Shown in pieces: positions 39,434 through 49,860 of a stretch of DNA of 51,655 nt. Under the pieces are notes generated by a model. The model did no database searches and was not told where the DNA came from. It saw only the letters and a list, made by a program, of their open reading frames with translations. Position numbers and translations under genes: made by a program. Numbering within the stretch: position 1 is the stretch's first letter; the number at the start of each line of letters is the position of its first letter. This stretch comes from a virus: positions 1-51,655 of IMG/VR virus record IMGVR_UViG_3300030104_001604. One strand, 5' to 3'.

Positions 39434-42046
39434 ATGGCAGGAACTAGTTATACACGACAGAGTACCATGTCGGATGGAGACACAATAACAGCAGCATTAT
39501 TTAATAATGAATTTAATCAGTTGTTATCTGCATTTTCTTATGCGTCATCTGGTACAACAGGACACCAACATGATGGTGGAGCAGGTGAAGGCGGTAACAT
39601 AGAAGTAATTGGTGATGCTGATTTTCTTAATAAGATAGTTGTTGATGGAACTAACAACCGTTGGGGATTTTTTGTAGAAGTTTCTAGTGCTGCCGTAGAA
39701 CAAATACGAGTACAAGATGGAGCTATAGTTCCTGTAACTGATAATGATATTGATTTAGGAACTAGCTCTTTAGAATTTAAAGATGGTTACTTTGATGGCA
39801 CAGTATACGCAGACGCAATAAACTTTAATGGTACAGCGATTAGTGCAACTGCTGCTGAATTAAATATAATGGATGGTGTTACATCTACAGCAGCAGAACT
39901 AAACATCCTGGATGGTGTAACATCTACGGCTGCTGAATTAAATATTGTAGATGGTGGTACATCTGCTACATCTACAACACTTGCAGATGCAGATCGTGTA
40001 GTAGTAAATGATAACGGTACAATGGTGCAGGTAGCACTAACAGACTTTGAAACTTACTTTGAAAGTGCATTAGATACACTAAGTAATGTAACGACTGTAG
40101 GTGCATTAGGATCAGGATCAGTTAGTTCTGGTTTTGGTAACATAGATATTGGTTCATCTAACTTAACAGCTACTGGAACTATATCATTAGGAGCTACATC
40201 CTTTAATGATCAGAATATTACAAATGTAGGATCAATACAATTAGATAGCATTGCAGGTGATGGAGATACAAATACATCATTAACCTTTAGCGGTTCTGAT
40301 GTAATTACAATAGCTACTGGTGGCACAACAGCCCTTACAATTGATGCCTCACAAAACGTAACCGTTGCAGGTGACTTAACAGTTACAGGCGATGACATTA
40401 CAATGGGAACTAATACAGCAGGTAATTTATTAGTTGCAGACGGTACAAACTTTAATTCGATTGCGGTTGGTAGCCTATCAGAAATATCTACGGTAGCTAA
40501 CGATGATGTTTTTCTTGCGGTTGATACATCAGGTGGTGGACTTAAAAAGATTGCTAGAAGCGCAATTGTTTCAGGACTAGCTTCATCTGGTGCAATATCT
40601 AATGTAGCAGATGATTCTACACCACAATTAGGTGGTGATCTTGATATGAATGGTCAAGACATTGTTACAACATCTAATGCTGATCTTGAACTAGCACCTA
40701 ATGGAACTGGACACGTAACAGTAAAAGGTAACACTAATGCTGGTTCTATACAGTTTAATTGTGAAAACAATAGTCACGGTCAAATAGTTAAAGCTCAACC
40801 ACATTCAGCATCAGTAACAAATACAATGTTGCTTCCAGCAGGAAGTAGTTCTACTTTAGTATCTTTGGTATCTACTGACACATTAACAAATAAAACTTTA
40901 ACATCCCCTAAGATTAATGAAGATGTAGCAGTTACTTCAACGGCTACTGAACTAAATGTTTTAGACGGCATTACGGCTGTAGTTGGAGAACTAAATGCAC
41001 TTGATCTAGGTTCAACAGCAGTTGGAACTGCAATTGCTTCTAAAGCAGTAATACTAGATTCAAATAAAGATTACACAGGTTTAAGAAATTTAACGATTAC
41101 TGGCGAACTAGACGCAGCTACATTAGATATAAGTGGTGATGTAGATATTGATGGAACATTAGAAGCTGATGCTATTACAATTGATGGTGCAACATTAGCA
41201 GAAACTATATCTGATACTGTTGGTGCAATGGTAAGCTCTAATACTGAAACAGGTATAACTGTTACGTATCAAGATGCTGATAATACTTTAGACTTTGCAC
41301 TTGGAGCAGCACAAACAACAATTACTTCTTTGTTAGCAACTGACATAAAGATTGGTGAAGATGATCAAACAAAGATTGACTTTGAAACTGCTGACACTAT
41401 TAATTTCTATGCTGGCAATGAGAAACAATTAATATTGACTGATGGAGCTTTGACACCTGGAAGTAATGCTATTGTTGATTTAGGTACAGACGCTTTAGAA
41501 TTTAAAGACGCATACTTTGATGGAACTGTAGAAGCCGATGCTATTTCTATAGGTGGTACAGCAATAAGTTCTACAGCAGCAGAGCTTAATATTCTTGATG
41601 GTGTAACGGCTACTACGGCTGAACTAAACTATTTAGACATTACAACTTTGGGAACTACAGAAGCTTCTAAAGCTGTTACAGCAGACGCTAATGGTGTTGT
41701 TAAATTTGACAATGGTATACAAGAAGAAAGCACAGCCGTTAGTTCTAGCTCTAATGCAGCTACAATTAACTTACGTGATGGTACAGTCTTTACACATACA
41801 CTAAGCGAAAATGTTACGTATACATTTAGCAATCCAGCAGCAAGTGGATATGCTAGTACTTTTGCTTTAAAGGTTACACAGGACTCTTCAGCAAGAACTA
41901 TTACATGGCCTAATAGTGTTGATTGGGCTGGAGGAACAGCACCTACAATCAGCACAGGTAGTGGAGATGTAGATATGTTTGTGTTTCATACAGTTGATGG
42001 TGGCACAATATACTATGGCTTTACAGCAGGGCAGGATTTAACGTAA
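39434..42046 (+). CDS. Tail fibre protein with AELNIxDGVTST repeats (870 aa)
   Basis: The N-terminal part (SDGDTITAALFNNEFNQLL) resembles fibre attachment regions. The shaft has many DG-T and S-A-ELN repeats (TAAELNILDGVTS near 140-170, 500-520 and 715-735), and beta-helical strands typical of trimeric marine-phage fibres. The end (GYASTFALKVTQDSSARTIT...WAGGTAPTIS) is a short beta tip. It is followed by a 1-nt overlap with the next adhesin gene. Confidence 0.8.
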   Translation: MAGTSYTRQSTMSDGDTITAALFNNEFNQLLSAFSYASSGTTGHQHDGGAGEGGNIEVIGDADFLNKIVVDGTNNRWGFFVEVSSAAVEQIRVQDGAIVPVTDNDIDLGTSSLEFKDGYFDGTVYADAINFNGTAISATAAELNIMDGVTSTAAELNILDGVTSTAAELNIVDGGTSATSTTLADADRVVVNDNGTMVQVALTDFETYFESALDTLSNVTTVGALGSGSVSSGFGNIDIGSSNLTATGTISLGATSFNDQNITNVGSIQLDSIAGDGDTNTSLTFSGSDVITIATGGTTALTIDASQNVTVAGDLTVTGDDITMGTNTAGNLLVADGTNFNSIAVGSLSEISTVANDDVFLAVDTSGGGLKKIARSAIVSGLASSGAISNVADDSTPQLGGDLDMNGQDIVTTSNADLELAPNGTGHVTVKGNTNAGSIQFNCENNSHGQIVKAQPHSASVTNTMLLPAGSSSTLVSLVSTDTLTNKTLTSPKINEDVAVTSTATELNVLDGITAVVGELNALDLGSTAVGTAIASKAVILDSNKDYTGLRNLTITGELDAATLDISGDVDIDGTLEADAITIDGATLAETISDTVGAMVSSNTETGITVTYQDADNTLDFALGAAQTTITSLLATDIKIGEDDQTKIDFETADTINFYAGNEKQLILTDGALTPGSNAIVDLGTDALEFKDAYFDGTVEADAISIGGTAISSTAAELNILDGVTATTAELNYLDITTLGTTEASKAVTADANGVVKFDNGIQEESTAVSSSSNAATINLRDGTVFTHTLSENVTYTFSNPAASGYASTFALKVTQDSSARTITWPNSVDWAGGTAPTISTGSGDVDMFVFHTVDGGTIYYGFTAGQDLT
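39841..39960 (+). repeat. Tandem in-gene repeats of the fibre shaft
   Basis: Three near-copies of a 42-45-bp unit encode TAAELNI-DGVTS; more dispersed copies appear at about 40938-40990 and 41572-41640. Such units favour slippage and recombination between fibre genes, and are a common source of host-range change. Confidence 0.7.
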
Positions 42047-45000
42047 TGAGTTTTGGAGCTACAAAGTTATTATCTGCATCAGGCAGTAAAGATGCTTATG
42101 AAATAGATCAGTCTTTGGTTTTGAATAAAGCAGACGGAGCTTATTTAGAACGAACTCCTTCTTCTGCAAGCAGCCGTAGAACATGGACATTTAGTGCGTG
42201 GATAAAAAAATCTACTTCATCAGATAGTGCATACGTTATATTTTCAGCACACGACAACTCAAATGAAAATGATGCTGGTTATGGTTGGATTGGTTTTTAC
42301 GGTGCTAAGTTGTATTTTGGAGGAGGGTCTACAAACTGGCGTATAACCAACCGAAAATTTCGTGATGTGGGGGCTTGGATGCACTTGGTTGTTGCTGTTG
42401 ACACAACGGACGGAACGGCTGGAGATAGAGTTAAAATATATATAAATGGTGTAGAAGAAACAGCTTTTCAAACAACTAATAATCCAGATCAAAATGAAGA
42501 CTTGGCTATTAACAGCACTGTAGAGCATCAAATAGGAGCGATAAATTATTCTAATCGCAATTATTTTGATGGTTACATGGCTGAAGTCAATTTTATTGAT
42601 GGCTCACAATTAACACCAAGTTCTTTTGGAAAAACCGATTCTGAAACAAACGCTTGGATTCCAAAAAAATATGGTGGAGCTTATGGAACTAATGGTTTTT
42701 ATTTGCCATTTGCTAAGAACGCAAGATATTGTGTTTACTTTGATGGATCTACTAGCACAGGAATAGAAATAGCTGACAATGCTGATTTTGATGTAGGCTC
42801 TGGTAATTTTACGATAGAAGCTTGGATTTATGTTGATGAAGATGCTGGAAATACTCGTTATATATCAGGACAATCAAGTTCATCAGGTGCTAATTCATCA
42901 GGAGCAGTACAATTTCAAATAGCGTCAAATAATAAATTAACATCATATATATTTGATGCCTCAGATACAGATAATTATTTAACACTAGAACCAAGTTCAG
43001 CAACTATTTCAGATAATAAATGGCATCATGTAGCAATTGTTAGAAATGGAACAGCATTTAATTTATATCAAGATGGAACATCTATAGCAAATGTTACTTC
43101 ATCAATAACAGTAAATAATTCTACTGCTAAATTTGCAGTTGGTTGTTTAGGTGAATATACAGCAGGGCATTTTAAAGGTTGGATTTCAAATTATAGATTT
43201 GTAAAAGGAACTGCGGTATACACTAGCAACTTTACTCCTGCAACATCTCCATTAACGGCAATTACAAATACAAAGTTATTATGCTGTCAAGACTCAACTG
43301 TAACGACAGATAATAGTGGAACTAGCAAAACACTTACTGTAACTGCTGCAAATACATACAGTCAGCAAATGTCTCCTTTTACCTATGATTGGTATCAGGA
43401 TCAGTCTGGTCAAGATAATCATTATCAAGCAGATAATGTTACAATAAATGATGTCATGCTTGATACGCCTACTAATAATTTTTGTACTTGGAATTCTTTA
43501 GATAACGGCAGTACAGTATTGAGCCAAGGGAATTTAAAGTTTGTAAACTCTAGTGGAAATTCAGATACAGGTAATACATTTGCTATCCCACATACAGGTA
43601 AATGGTATTTTGAACATAGATTGACTGTGGTTGACGCTTATTATGCAGGTTTTCTTTCAAGAGGCTATACAGCGACGGCTGGATCATATAGTGGTTTTAC
43701 AGCATATCAAATTGCATATGACGGACGATGGTATAATGGAAGTGATTTTGAGAGTTATGCAAGTTCATTCAGTAATGGAGATATTTTAGGATGGGCTATT
43801 GATTGTGATAATGGAAAAGTATATGTCAGCGTAAATGGAACATTTGCTAACAGCGGCAATCCTGTAAATGGTACAAATCCAGCCGATACTTTTACTGCAA
43901 CTGCTGATTGGAAATTTATAACTTACGGTAACTCAGGTTCACAATTTGATGCAAACTTTGGGCAGAATGGAACATTCAATGGATTGGTAACGGCTCAAGG
44001 CAATGCAGATGGAGGAGGAATAGGAAATTTCTACTATTCACCACCGTCCGGGTTCAAAGCGTTTTGCTCCAAAAACCTCCCAGATCCTGCAGTTAAAAAA
44101 TCTACAGATCATTTTAATACTGTGCTTTGGTCAGGAAATGAGACAGAAGATCGTGCTATTACTGGTGTTGGCTTCGCTCCAGATTGGGTCTGGCTCAAAA
44201 GTAGAAGTAATACTTATTATCATCAACTGCACGATTCTGTTAGAGGCACATCTGGTGGTGTTTTATATTCAAATACTCATGATGCAGAATCTTCAACGTA
44301 TAGTTTAGCAAGTTTTGACAGCGATGGTTTTACTGTTATGAAAGATGCTAATAATGATGCTCAAAATGATAATGGTCAAAATTATGTAGCTTGGAACTGG
44401 AAGGCAAACGGTTCTGGAGGTGCAAACACAGATGGAGCAACAAACAGTGTAGTGTCTGCTAATACAACATCAGGATTTTCTATTGTGACTTATAGTGGTA
44501 CTGGTTCAGCTACAACTATTGGTCATGGTTTAGGGGTTGTTCCAGCTTGGATAGTTGTAAAAAATAGAACAAATAATGCTGGAAATACAGATGCTTGGGC
44601 AAATTACCATCATGCTAATACCGGTGAACCAGCAACAGATGCCCTTTATTGGGACACAACTTATGGAACAACCGATGATGCTGGTACATGGAACGATACT
44701 GCACCAACAAGTTCTGTGTTTACAGTAAATAATTGGGGAGGCGTAAATGCTTCAGGTGACACTTATGTAGCTTATGTGTTTGCAGAAGTTGAAGGCTTTA
44801 GTAAATTTGGCGTGTATGAAGCCAATAATTCAACAAATGGGCCGTTTATACATACCGGATTTACCCCATCTTGGATAATTTTTAAATATATTGATGGAAA
44901 CGGTGAATGGTGGTGGATGCTTGACTCCACAAGAGACCCCATTAACCCAACCACTGAAGTTCTTTATATAAATGCTACTTCTGCTGAAAGCAGTATAGGT

Positions 45001-45132
45001 GGTAGTGGTGCAATAGATATTCTTTCAAACGGTTTTAAAATCAGAGCAACAAATGGCGGCATTAATACAGCTAACACTTATGTCTATATGGCTTTTGCCG
45101 AATTCCCATTTAAATACGCAAATGCGAGGTAA
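42046..45132 (+). CDS. LamG/SPRY-domain tail adhesin, probable receptor-binding protein (1028 aa)
   Basis: Domains in order: a first LamG/ConA-like lectin (about 30-200; FSAWIKKS, WMHLVVAVD, VKIYINGVEE); a second LamG (about 228-410; NFTIEAWIYVDED, KWHHVAIVRNG, YQDGTSI); a SPRY-like domain (about 480-680; GKWYFEHRLTV, GWAIDCDNGKVYVSVNG); and a C-terminal region of about 330 residues with repeated FAPDWVWLKSR, VVPAWIVVKNR and FTPSWIIFKY strands. Lectin-like folds bind glycans, so this is the best candidate for host surface recognition. No tail-spike enzyme motif was seen. Confidence 0.8.
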   Translation: MSFGATKLLSASGSKDAYEIDQSLVLNKADGAYLERTPSSASSRRTWTFSAWIKKSTSSDSAYVIFSAHDNSNENDAGYGWIGFYGAKLYFGGGSTNWRITNRKFRDVGAWMHLVVAVDTTDGTAGDRVKIYINGVEETAFQTTNNPDQNEDLAINSTVEHQIGAINYSNRNYFDGYMAEVNFIDGSQLTPSSFGKTDSETNAWIPKKYGGAYGTNGFYLPFAKNARYCVYFDGSTSTGIEIADNADFDVGSGNFTIEAWIYVDEDAGNTRYISGQSSSSGANSSGAVQFQIASNNKLTSYIFDASDTDNYLTLEPSSATISDNKWHHVAIVRNGTAFNLYQDGTSIANVTSSITVNNSTAKFAVGCLGEYTAGHFKGWISNYRFVKGTAVYTSNFTPATSPLTAITNTKLLCCQDSTVTTDNSGTSKTLTVTAANTYSQQMSPFTYDWYQDQSGQDNHYQADNVTINDVMLDTPTNNFCTWNSLDNGSTVLSQGNLKFVNSSGNSDTGNTFAIPHTGKWYFEHRLTVVDAYYAGFLSRGYTATAGSYSGFTAYQIAYDGRWYNGSDFESYASSFSNGDILGWAIDCDNGKVYVSVNGTFANSGNPVNGTNPADTFTATADWKFITYGNSGSQFDANFGQNGTFNGLVTAQGNADGGGIGNFYYSPPSGFKAFCSKNLPDPAVKKSTDHFNTVLWSGNETEDRAITGVGFAPDWVWLKSRSNTYYHQLHDSVRGTSGGVLYSNTHDAESSTYSLASFDSDGFTVMKDANNDAQNDNGQNYVAWNWKANGSGGANTDGATNSVVSANTTSGFSIVTYSGTGSATTIGHGLGVVPAWIVVKNRTNNAGNTDAWANYHHANTGEPATDALYWDTTYGTTDDAGTWNDTAPTSSVFTVNNWGGVNASGDTYVAYVFAEVEGFSKFGVYEANNSTNGPFIHTGFTPSWIIFKYIDGNGEWWWMLDSTRDPINPTTEVLYINATSAESSIGGSGAIDILSNGFKIRATNGGINTANTYVYMAFAEFPFKYANAR

Positions 45133-45135
45133 CAA

Positions 45136-45711
45136 ATGTATGCAATAGTAAAAGACGGTTCAATAACCGCAACAGGAAACATAAAACAATTATTTCCAAA
45201 TACCTCGTTTGCAGGAGGCGTAGCCAATTCTGAGTTCAAAACATCTGAAGGTGTTATGGATATTGTGCAGGGTGAACGTAAAGACCAAAAGTATTATTTT
45301 GTTACACAAGGCAATGTTGAATTAGTAGACGGTGTTCCAACACAACAGTATACAAATACTGCAAAACGTCTAGCAGATGAAGACGCTAAAGATGCTGATG
45401 GTAATCAAATTTATGTGCAGGTTTATGATGCAGATACAAAAAAAATGGTGGATTCAAGTGAAAAGCTTGTTAACCAAGGTTTAAAAACACCTATGACTGC
45501 TGAAGTCAAAGACACAGCAAACAAGTTATTAGCTAAAACAGATTGGATGGTCATTAGAAAATACGAGCGTGATGTAGCGATACCGTCTGCAACAGCAACA
45601 TACAGAGCAGCAGTTATAACAGAATGTGCAAGACTTGAAACAGCAATAGCTGATGCAGCTAATGTAGACGCATTAGCAACCGTAATGGCTGGACAGGCTT
45701 GGCCTAACTAA
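45136..45711 (+). CDS. Tail fibre assembly-like protein (191 aa)
   Basis: It starts MYAIVKDGSITATGNIKQLF, has a beta N-terminal half, and a helical C-terminal half (ANKLLAKTDWMVIRKYERDV, then IADAANVDALATVMAGQAWP). The C-terminal part resembles tail-fibre assembly or DUF4376-like chaperone modules, often found just after fibre genes. It may be a chaperone or a tip protein. Confidence 0.6.
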   Translation: MYAIVKDGSITATGNIKQLFPNTSFAGGVANSEFKTSEGVMDIVQGERKDQKYYFVTQGNVELVDGVPTQQYTNTAKRLADEDAKDADGNQIYVQVYDADTKKMVDSSEKLVNQGLKTPMTAEVKDTANKLLAKTDWMVIRKYERDVAIPSATATYRAAVITECARLETAIADAANVDALATVMAGQAWPN

Positions 45712-45986
45712 TGGATACTACAAGATTGGATAGAATCGAAGAAAAAATTGATAAGCTTAATGAAGCTGCTTTAGCTGTTGTAAGAATTGAAGAAAGATTA
45801 ATTGCATCAACTAAAAGAGTAGAAAGATTAGAGTATAGAGCTGATGAGCAAGAAGATGATTTAAGTTTATTAGAAAGACAAGTTGCTAACAACACTAATG
45901 CTTTAAAGACTTCAGAAAGGTTTATGTGGATTTTAATAACTGTTTGTGCTACGGCATTAATATATACATTTCAAGGTAATTCATAA
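45711..45986 (+). CDS. Coiled-coil membrane protein (91 aa)
   Basis: A long heptad coiled coil (RLDRIEEKIDKLNEA, RVERLEYRADEQEDDLSLLE) is followed by a C-terminal membrane helix (about 68-86, MWILITVCATALIYTF). It recalls XhlA or other tail-anchored phage coiled coils. It overlaps both neighbours by 1 nt (TAATG). A role in ejection or membrane docking is inferred. Confidence 0.6.
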   Translation: MDTTRLDRIEEKIDKLNEAALAVVRIEERLIASTKRVERLEYRADEQEDDLSLLERQVANNTNALKTSERFMWILITVCATALIYTFQGNS

Positions 45987-48499
45987 TGGCTAAAAAAAGA
46001 AAAAACCGTAATAATAAATCAGTTAAAAAGTCTTTAGCACGTAAACGTGCTGCTGTTGGTGGCATAAGTGTTGGGGGTATTGGCAACTATCAAAATATTA
46101 CAAGTACTCCTGAACAACTAGCTAAACAACAAGAAAGACTAGCAGAGTTACAAAAACAAATAGCTGCTGAAACAGAGGGACAAAAGCGTTTTTACCAAGG
46201 TGGGGGTGATCCTGGTGACAACCCTAACCGACCTCCTCCTTCTAATGGACAAACAGCTACTCCTCAACAACAAGCAAACCGTAGAGATGAATTACAAACG
46301 TATCGTGCTGATGTATCTAACTTAGGAACTTTAGAAGGACAAGATAGATTCTATGCTCAAAATGTTTCTAGACTAACAGAAATGTCTAAAGGTACGTTTG
46401 GGCCAAAAGCACAAATGACGGCAGCACAATTAAATATTCCAGAAGGTACAGAAACTACAGATATTCAAAAACTTGAAGGGGACTATGAAGCTAGTTTAGC
46501 AAGGGATGCTATAGGAAATCCTATTAATCCTAATGTTGGAAAATACTTTCAAGGCACAGTTACTGGAACTCCTCAAGGTTTAAGAGATCCAGCAAGTTTA
46601 AATGTTTCACGTATGCCCGGTGCTGTTGGCACTGATCCTACAACTATTCCAACAGCAGACTTTGCTACACAAGCTGCACCTACTAGACTTGCTGATCCTG
46701 AAGAAATTCGTACAACACAAGATACAGTAGCTGCCGAAAGAGATGCAGCACAAGAAGAAGCTGCAAGAGCAGAAGCTAAAGCTTTAAGAAGTGATGCACA
46801 AGTACAAGATGTTACGTTTAGAAGTACTGCTGCTGTATCGCCTACTGTTGAAGCTGAAGCAGCTACACGAGCTGAAATAACAGGCACTAAAGCAGATGAT
46901 AGAGCTGCAGCACAAATTGTAGATACGTTTGGTTTTGGTTCTACAAGAAAACAAATAATAGATTCTTTAAAGGCTTCAACAACTAATCCAGCAGCTACTA
47001 GTTTAGCACAAAATTCTAATCTATCTCAACAAGCTGCTTCAACAATAGTAACTAATCCAGGAGCTTTAGATGTAACACAACCAGCTTTGGTAGCAGCAGT
47101 AGCTGAATTACCTGAAGAAGCGTTAGTGTCTGCACAAATGGACAAGCTCTTAGAAGACTTAGAAGACAATGAAGTTCCTACGTGGGCTAGACCAGCAGTA
47201 GATGCTGTTAATTCTATGATGGTTCAAAGAGGCTTACAAGCTTCTACAGTAGGTAGAGATGCTTTGTTTAACTCGATTATTCAAAGTGCGTTTCCTATTG
47301 CACAGGCAAATGCACAGGCTTTACAAACACGAGCAACACAAAATCTTTCTAATCAACAACAAGCCTTAATACAAGAGAATCAGATTGCTGCTGACTTTTT
47401 ATCCAAGAACGCTGCATTTCAACAACAGATGGAACTAGCTAATCTTAACAATGATCAGCAAATGCGTTTAGCTAATTTGTCTGCTAGAAATCAAACAGCT
47501 TCAGAACAAATGACTGCTGATCAACAAACAGAACTAGCTAACTTAAACGCAAGACTACAGACTAACTTACTACAAGGTAAGATAGCGCAACAGTTAGGTG
47601 TGGCTCAGTTAAGTGTAGATCAACAACGAGCTATACAGAATGCTAGTATGACAGCTAATATGGATCTGACTCAATTTAATGCTGAACAACAAGTTGAATT
47701 AACAAACAGTAAATTTATGCAGTCTATGACAATGGCAGACTTTAATGCTGAACAACAAACAGTTATGCAAGAAGCTACAGCACTAGCAAGTCTTGATATG
47801 GCTGCTGTAGATCAACGAACTAAAATAGCTGCACAACAAGCCCAATCTTTTTTACAGCTAGATATGGCTAATATTAGTAATGAACAACAGGCACAAATAC
47901 TTAAATCACAACAACAACAACAACAAAGATTAAGTAATCAATCATTTGAAAATGCTAGACAACAATTCAATGCTACGTCAGAAAATCAATTGAATCAGTT
48001 TTTTACAGGACTTCAAAGTCAAATGAGTATGCAAAATGCACAGCAACATAATGCTATGCGTCAGTTTAACAGCAACCAAGGATTAAAAGCTGATCAAATT
48101 AACAGAGCTAATCTTCTTCAAATGGAACAATTTAATGCTCAAATAGAATTTCAATCTGATCAATGGAATGCAGCTAACGCCCAAGCTGTTGAACAATCAA
48201 ATGTAGAGTGGCGTAGAAAAGCCAATACAATTGATACAGCAGCCGAAAACCAAACTAATCAAATTAATACTCAAAATGCATTTAATCTACAGAGTTCTGC
48301 TTTATCACAAGTATGGCAACAGTTAAGAGACTCTGCAACTTTTGCAGTTCAAATGTCTACTAATGATAGAGACAGAGCATCACGAATGATTGAAAATGCT
48401 TTAGCAAATACATCGTTAATGAATGATGATCACGATCCTAGTGATGTTGCTAGTAGTTTATATAGTTTAATTAATAAAATTAATGGCACAAAATTATAG
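45986..48499 (+). CDS. Internal virion protein with hendecad coiled coil (837 aa)
   Basis: A basic N-terminus (MAKKRKNRNNKSVKKSL) is followed by Gly/Pro and Ala-rich parts. From residue 449 or 482 to about 800 the sequence runs in consecutive 11-residue units such as MELANLNNDQQ, MRLANLSARNQ, MDLTQFNAEQQ and MEQFNAQIEFQ, with a hydrophobic residue at position 3 and a hydrophobic or aromatic one often at 4 or 6, and N/Q/D/E elsewhere. At least 30 units fit without a gap from 482. This predicts a right-handed hendecad coiled coil. It is the first of the large ejection proteins. Confidence 0.7.
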   Translation: MAKKRKNRNNKSVKKSLARKRAAVGGISVGGIGNYQNITSTPEQLAKQQERLAELQKQIAAETEGQKRFYQGGGDPGDNPNRPPPSNGQTATPQQQANRRDELQTYRADVSNLGTLEGQDRFYAQNVSRLTEMSKGTFGPKAQMTAAQLNIPEGTETTDIQKLEGDYEASLARDAIGNPINPNVGKYFQGTVTGTPQGLRDPASLNVSRMPGAVGTDPTTIPTADFATQAAPTRLADPEEIRTTQDTVAAERDAAQEEAARAEAKALRSDAQVQDVTFRSTAAVSPTVEAEAATRAEITGTKADDRAAAQIVDTFGFGSTRKQIIDSLKASTTNPAATSLAQNSNLSQQAASTIVTNPGALDVTQPALVAAVAELPEEALVSAQMDKLLEDLEDNEVPTWARPAVDAVNSMMVQRGLQASTVGRDALFNSIIQSAFPIAQANAQALQTRATQNLSNQQQALIQENQIAADFLSKNAAFQQQMELANLNNDQQMRLANLSARNQTASEQMTADQQTELANLNARLQTNLLQGKIAQQLGVAQLSVDQQRAIQNASMTANMDLTQFNAEQQVELTNSKFMQSMTMADFNAEQQTVMQEATALASLDMAAVDQRTKIAAQQAQSFLQLDMANISNEQQAQILKSQQQQQQRLSNQSFENARQQFNATSENQLNQFFTGLQSQMSMQNAQQHNAMRQFNSNQGLKADQINRANLLQMEQFNAQIEFQSDQWNAANAQAVEQSNVEWRRKANTIDTAAENQTNQINTQNAFNLQSSALSQVWQQLRDSATFAVQMSTNDRDRASRMIENALANTSLMNDDHDPSDVASSLYSLINKINGTKL

Positions 48500-48508
48500 G
48501 AGTACATA

Positions 48509-49843
48509 ATGGGAATTCTTAGTAAAATTTTTAAGCCTATAAAAAAGGTATTTAAAAAAATAGGTAAAGGAATTAAAAGTGCCTTTAAAAAGTTTGGTAA
48601 GTTTATGAATAAGCTAGGCCCATTAGGTACTATAGCTATGGGTATGCTTTTACCCGGAATAGGAACTATGCTTGGAGGAGCTTGGTCAGGCATGGCTGGT
48701 ACATTAGTTGGATCAAGTAATGCTTTTTTATCAGGTGTAGGAAATTTCATGACTAAAGCAGCTTCTTTTGGTTCAGCAGTATCTGGAACAGTTTCTAATG
48801 TTACTGGAGCAGTAACAGATGTATTAAAAGAAACTTTTAGAAGTGTAGGTAAAAATTTAGGACTAGGAAATATAGGCCCAAAAGGAATGAAAAATTTTTT
48901 TAATGCAACCGATGGGTCTTTAATGGGAAACAAAGGATTATTTAAAAACGTCCATGATAGTTTTGGAAAACGCTGGAAAGACATGTCTTCTAGATGGAGT
49001 AATTTTGCAGATCATATGAGAACCTCTACTGCTCAGTATCAAGGTCAATTAGCTAGTGGAACATATAAACCATATGAAGGATATGATCAGTCTAAAAGTA
49101 TGCTTGCAGATAAACAATTAAAAGAAACTAAAGCCATATGGACACCTGAACTACGTGCTAAATTGGATACACAAAGAGAAGGGTTTTTATCGGGTGTGGA
49201 TATTGAATCTGCTGAAGGTAAAGCACTTTCAGATACTTGGCAAGCGTATGAAGATAGAATGATTGGATTAAGTCCTACAGAGCAAAAATTTGCAAGTGCA
49301 AGAGAAAGTTTTTTATCAGGTTTAGATCCAAATTCAGATATAGGTCGAGCTGCTGCTAAACAATTTGATGCACTTCAAGTTTCTAAACCAGGTTTTTTTG
49401 ATTTACCAAAAGCTGAAGTTACTACAAATATTAATACAGGTGTAAATGTTTCTCCTGATGGTGTAGCAGGTGCTAGTGCAACAAAAACTGTTACTCCTAA
49501 AGCTACAGCATTTGAAAAGTTTAAATCTTCAGCATTAAATTTAGATGCTAGTAAGCTTGGAGAACGCTTTCAAAGTTCAGCAATATCTACTGGTGTAAGT
49601 TATTTAACTGCTGAAGAGATGGCAGAACAAGGTGGTTATTATCAGCCTAGCTTGTACTATTCTCAACCAATAGAGCCAGCTAATAATATTACAACTTTTT
49701 TAGAGTCTACTGCACCTATACCTTTAAATACAGAAGTATATGATTGGGGAACTGCTGTTGCAGGAGGAGGCATATATGGTACTCAAAATAGAGGCTTTAA
49801 AGATTTTGCTCCTGGCCCAACTGCAGCCGTACCTAAATTTTAA
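48509..49843 (+). CDS. Internal virion protein with cationic membrane-active N-terminus (444 aa)
   Basis: The first 37 residues (ILSKIFKPIKKVFKKIGKG and so on) are a Lys-rich amphipathic helix resembling antimicrobial peptides. Then comes a Gly/Met-rich hydrophobic stretch (about 38-70, LGTIAMGMLLPGIGTMLGG). The rest is polar and helical. This layout suits a protein that inserts in the host envelope during DNA ejection. It is located between the hendecad protein and other large ejection proteins. Confidence 0.65.
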   Translation: MGILSKIFKPIKKVFKKIGKGIKSAFKKFGKFMNKLGPLGTIAMGMLLPGIGTMLGGAWSGMAGTLVGSSNAFLSGVGNFMTKAASFGSAVSGTVSNVTGAVTDVLKETFRSVGKNLGLGNIGPKGMKNFFNATDGSLMGNKGLFKNVHDSFGKRWKDMSSRWSNFADHMRTSTAQYQGQLASGTYKPYEGYDQSKSMLADKQLKETKAIWTPELRAKLDTQREGFLSGVDIESAEGKALSDTWQAYEDRMIGLSPTEQKFASARESFLSGLDPNSDIGRAAAKQFDALQVSKPGFFDLPKAEVTTNINTGVNVSPDGVAGASATKTVTPKATAFEKFKSSALNLDASKLGERFQSSAISTGVSYLTAEEMAEQGGYYQPSLYYSQPIEPANNITTFLESTAPIPLNTEVYDWGTAVAGGGIYGTQNRGFKDFAPGPTAAVPKF

Positions 49844-49860
49844 AATTATAGGAATATTAT

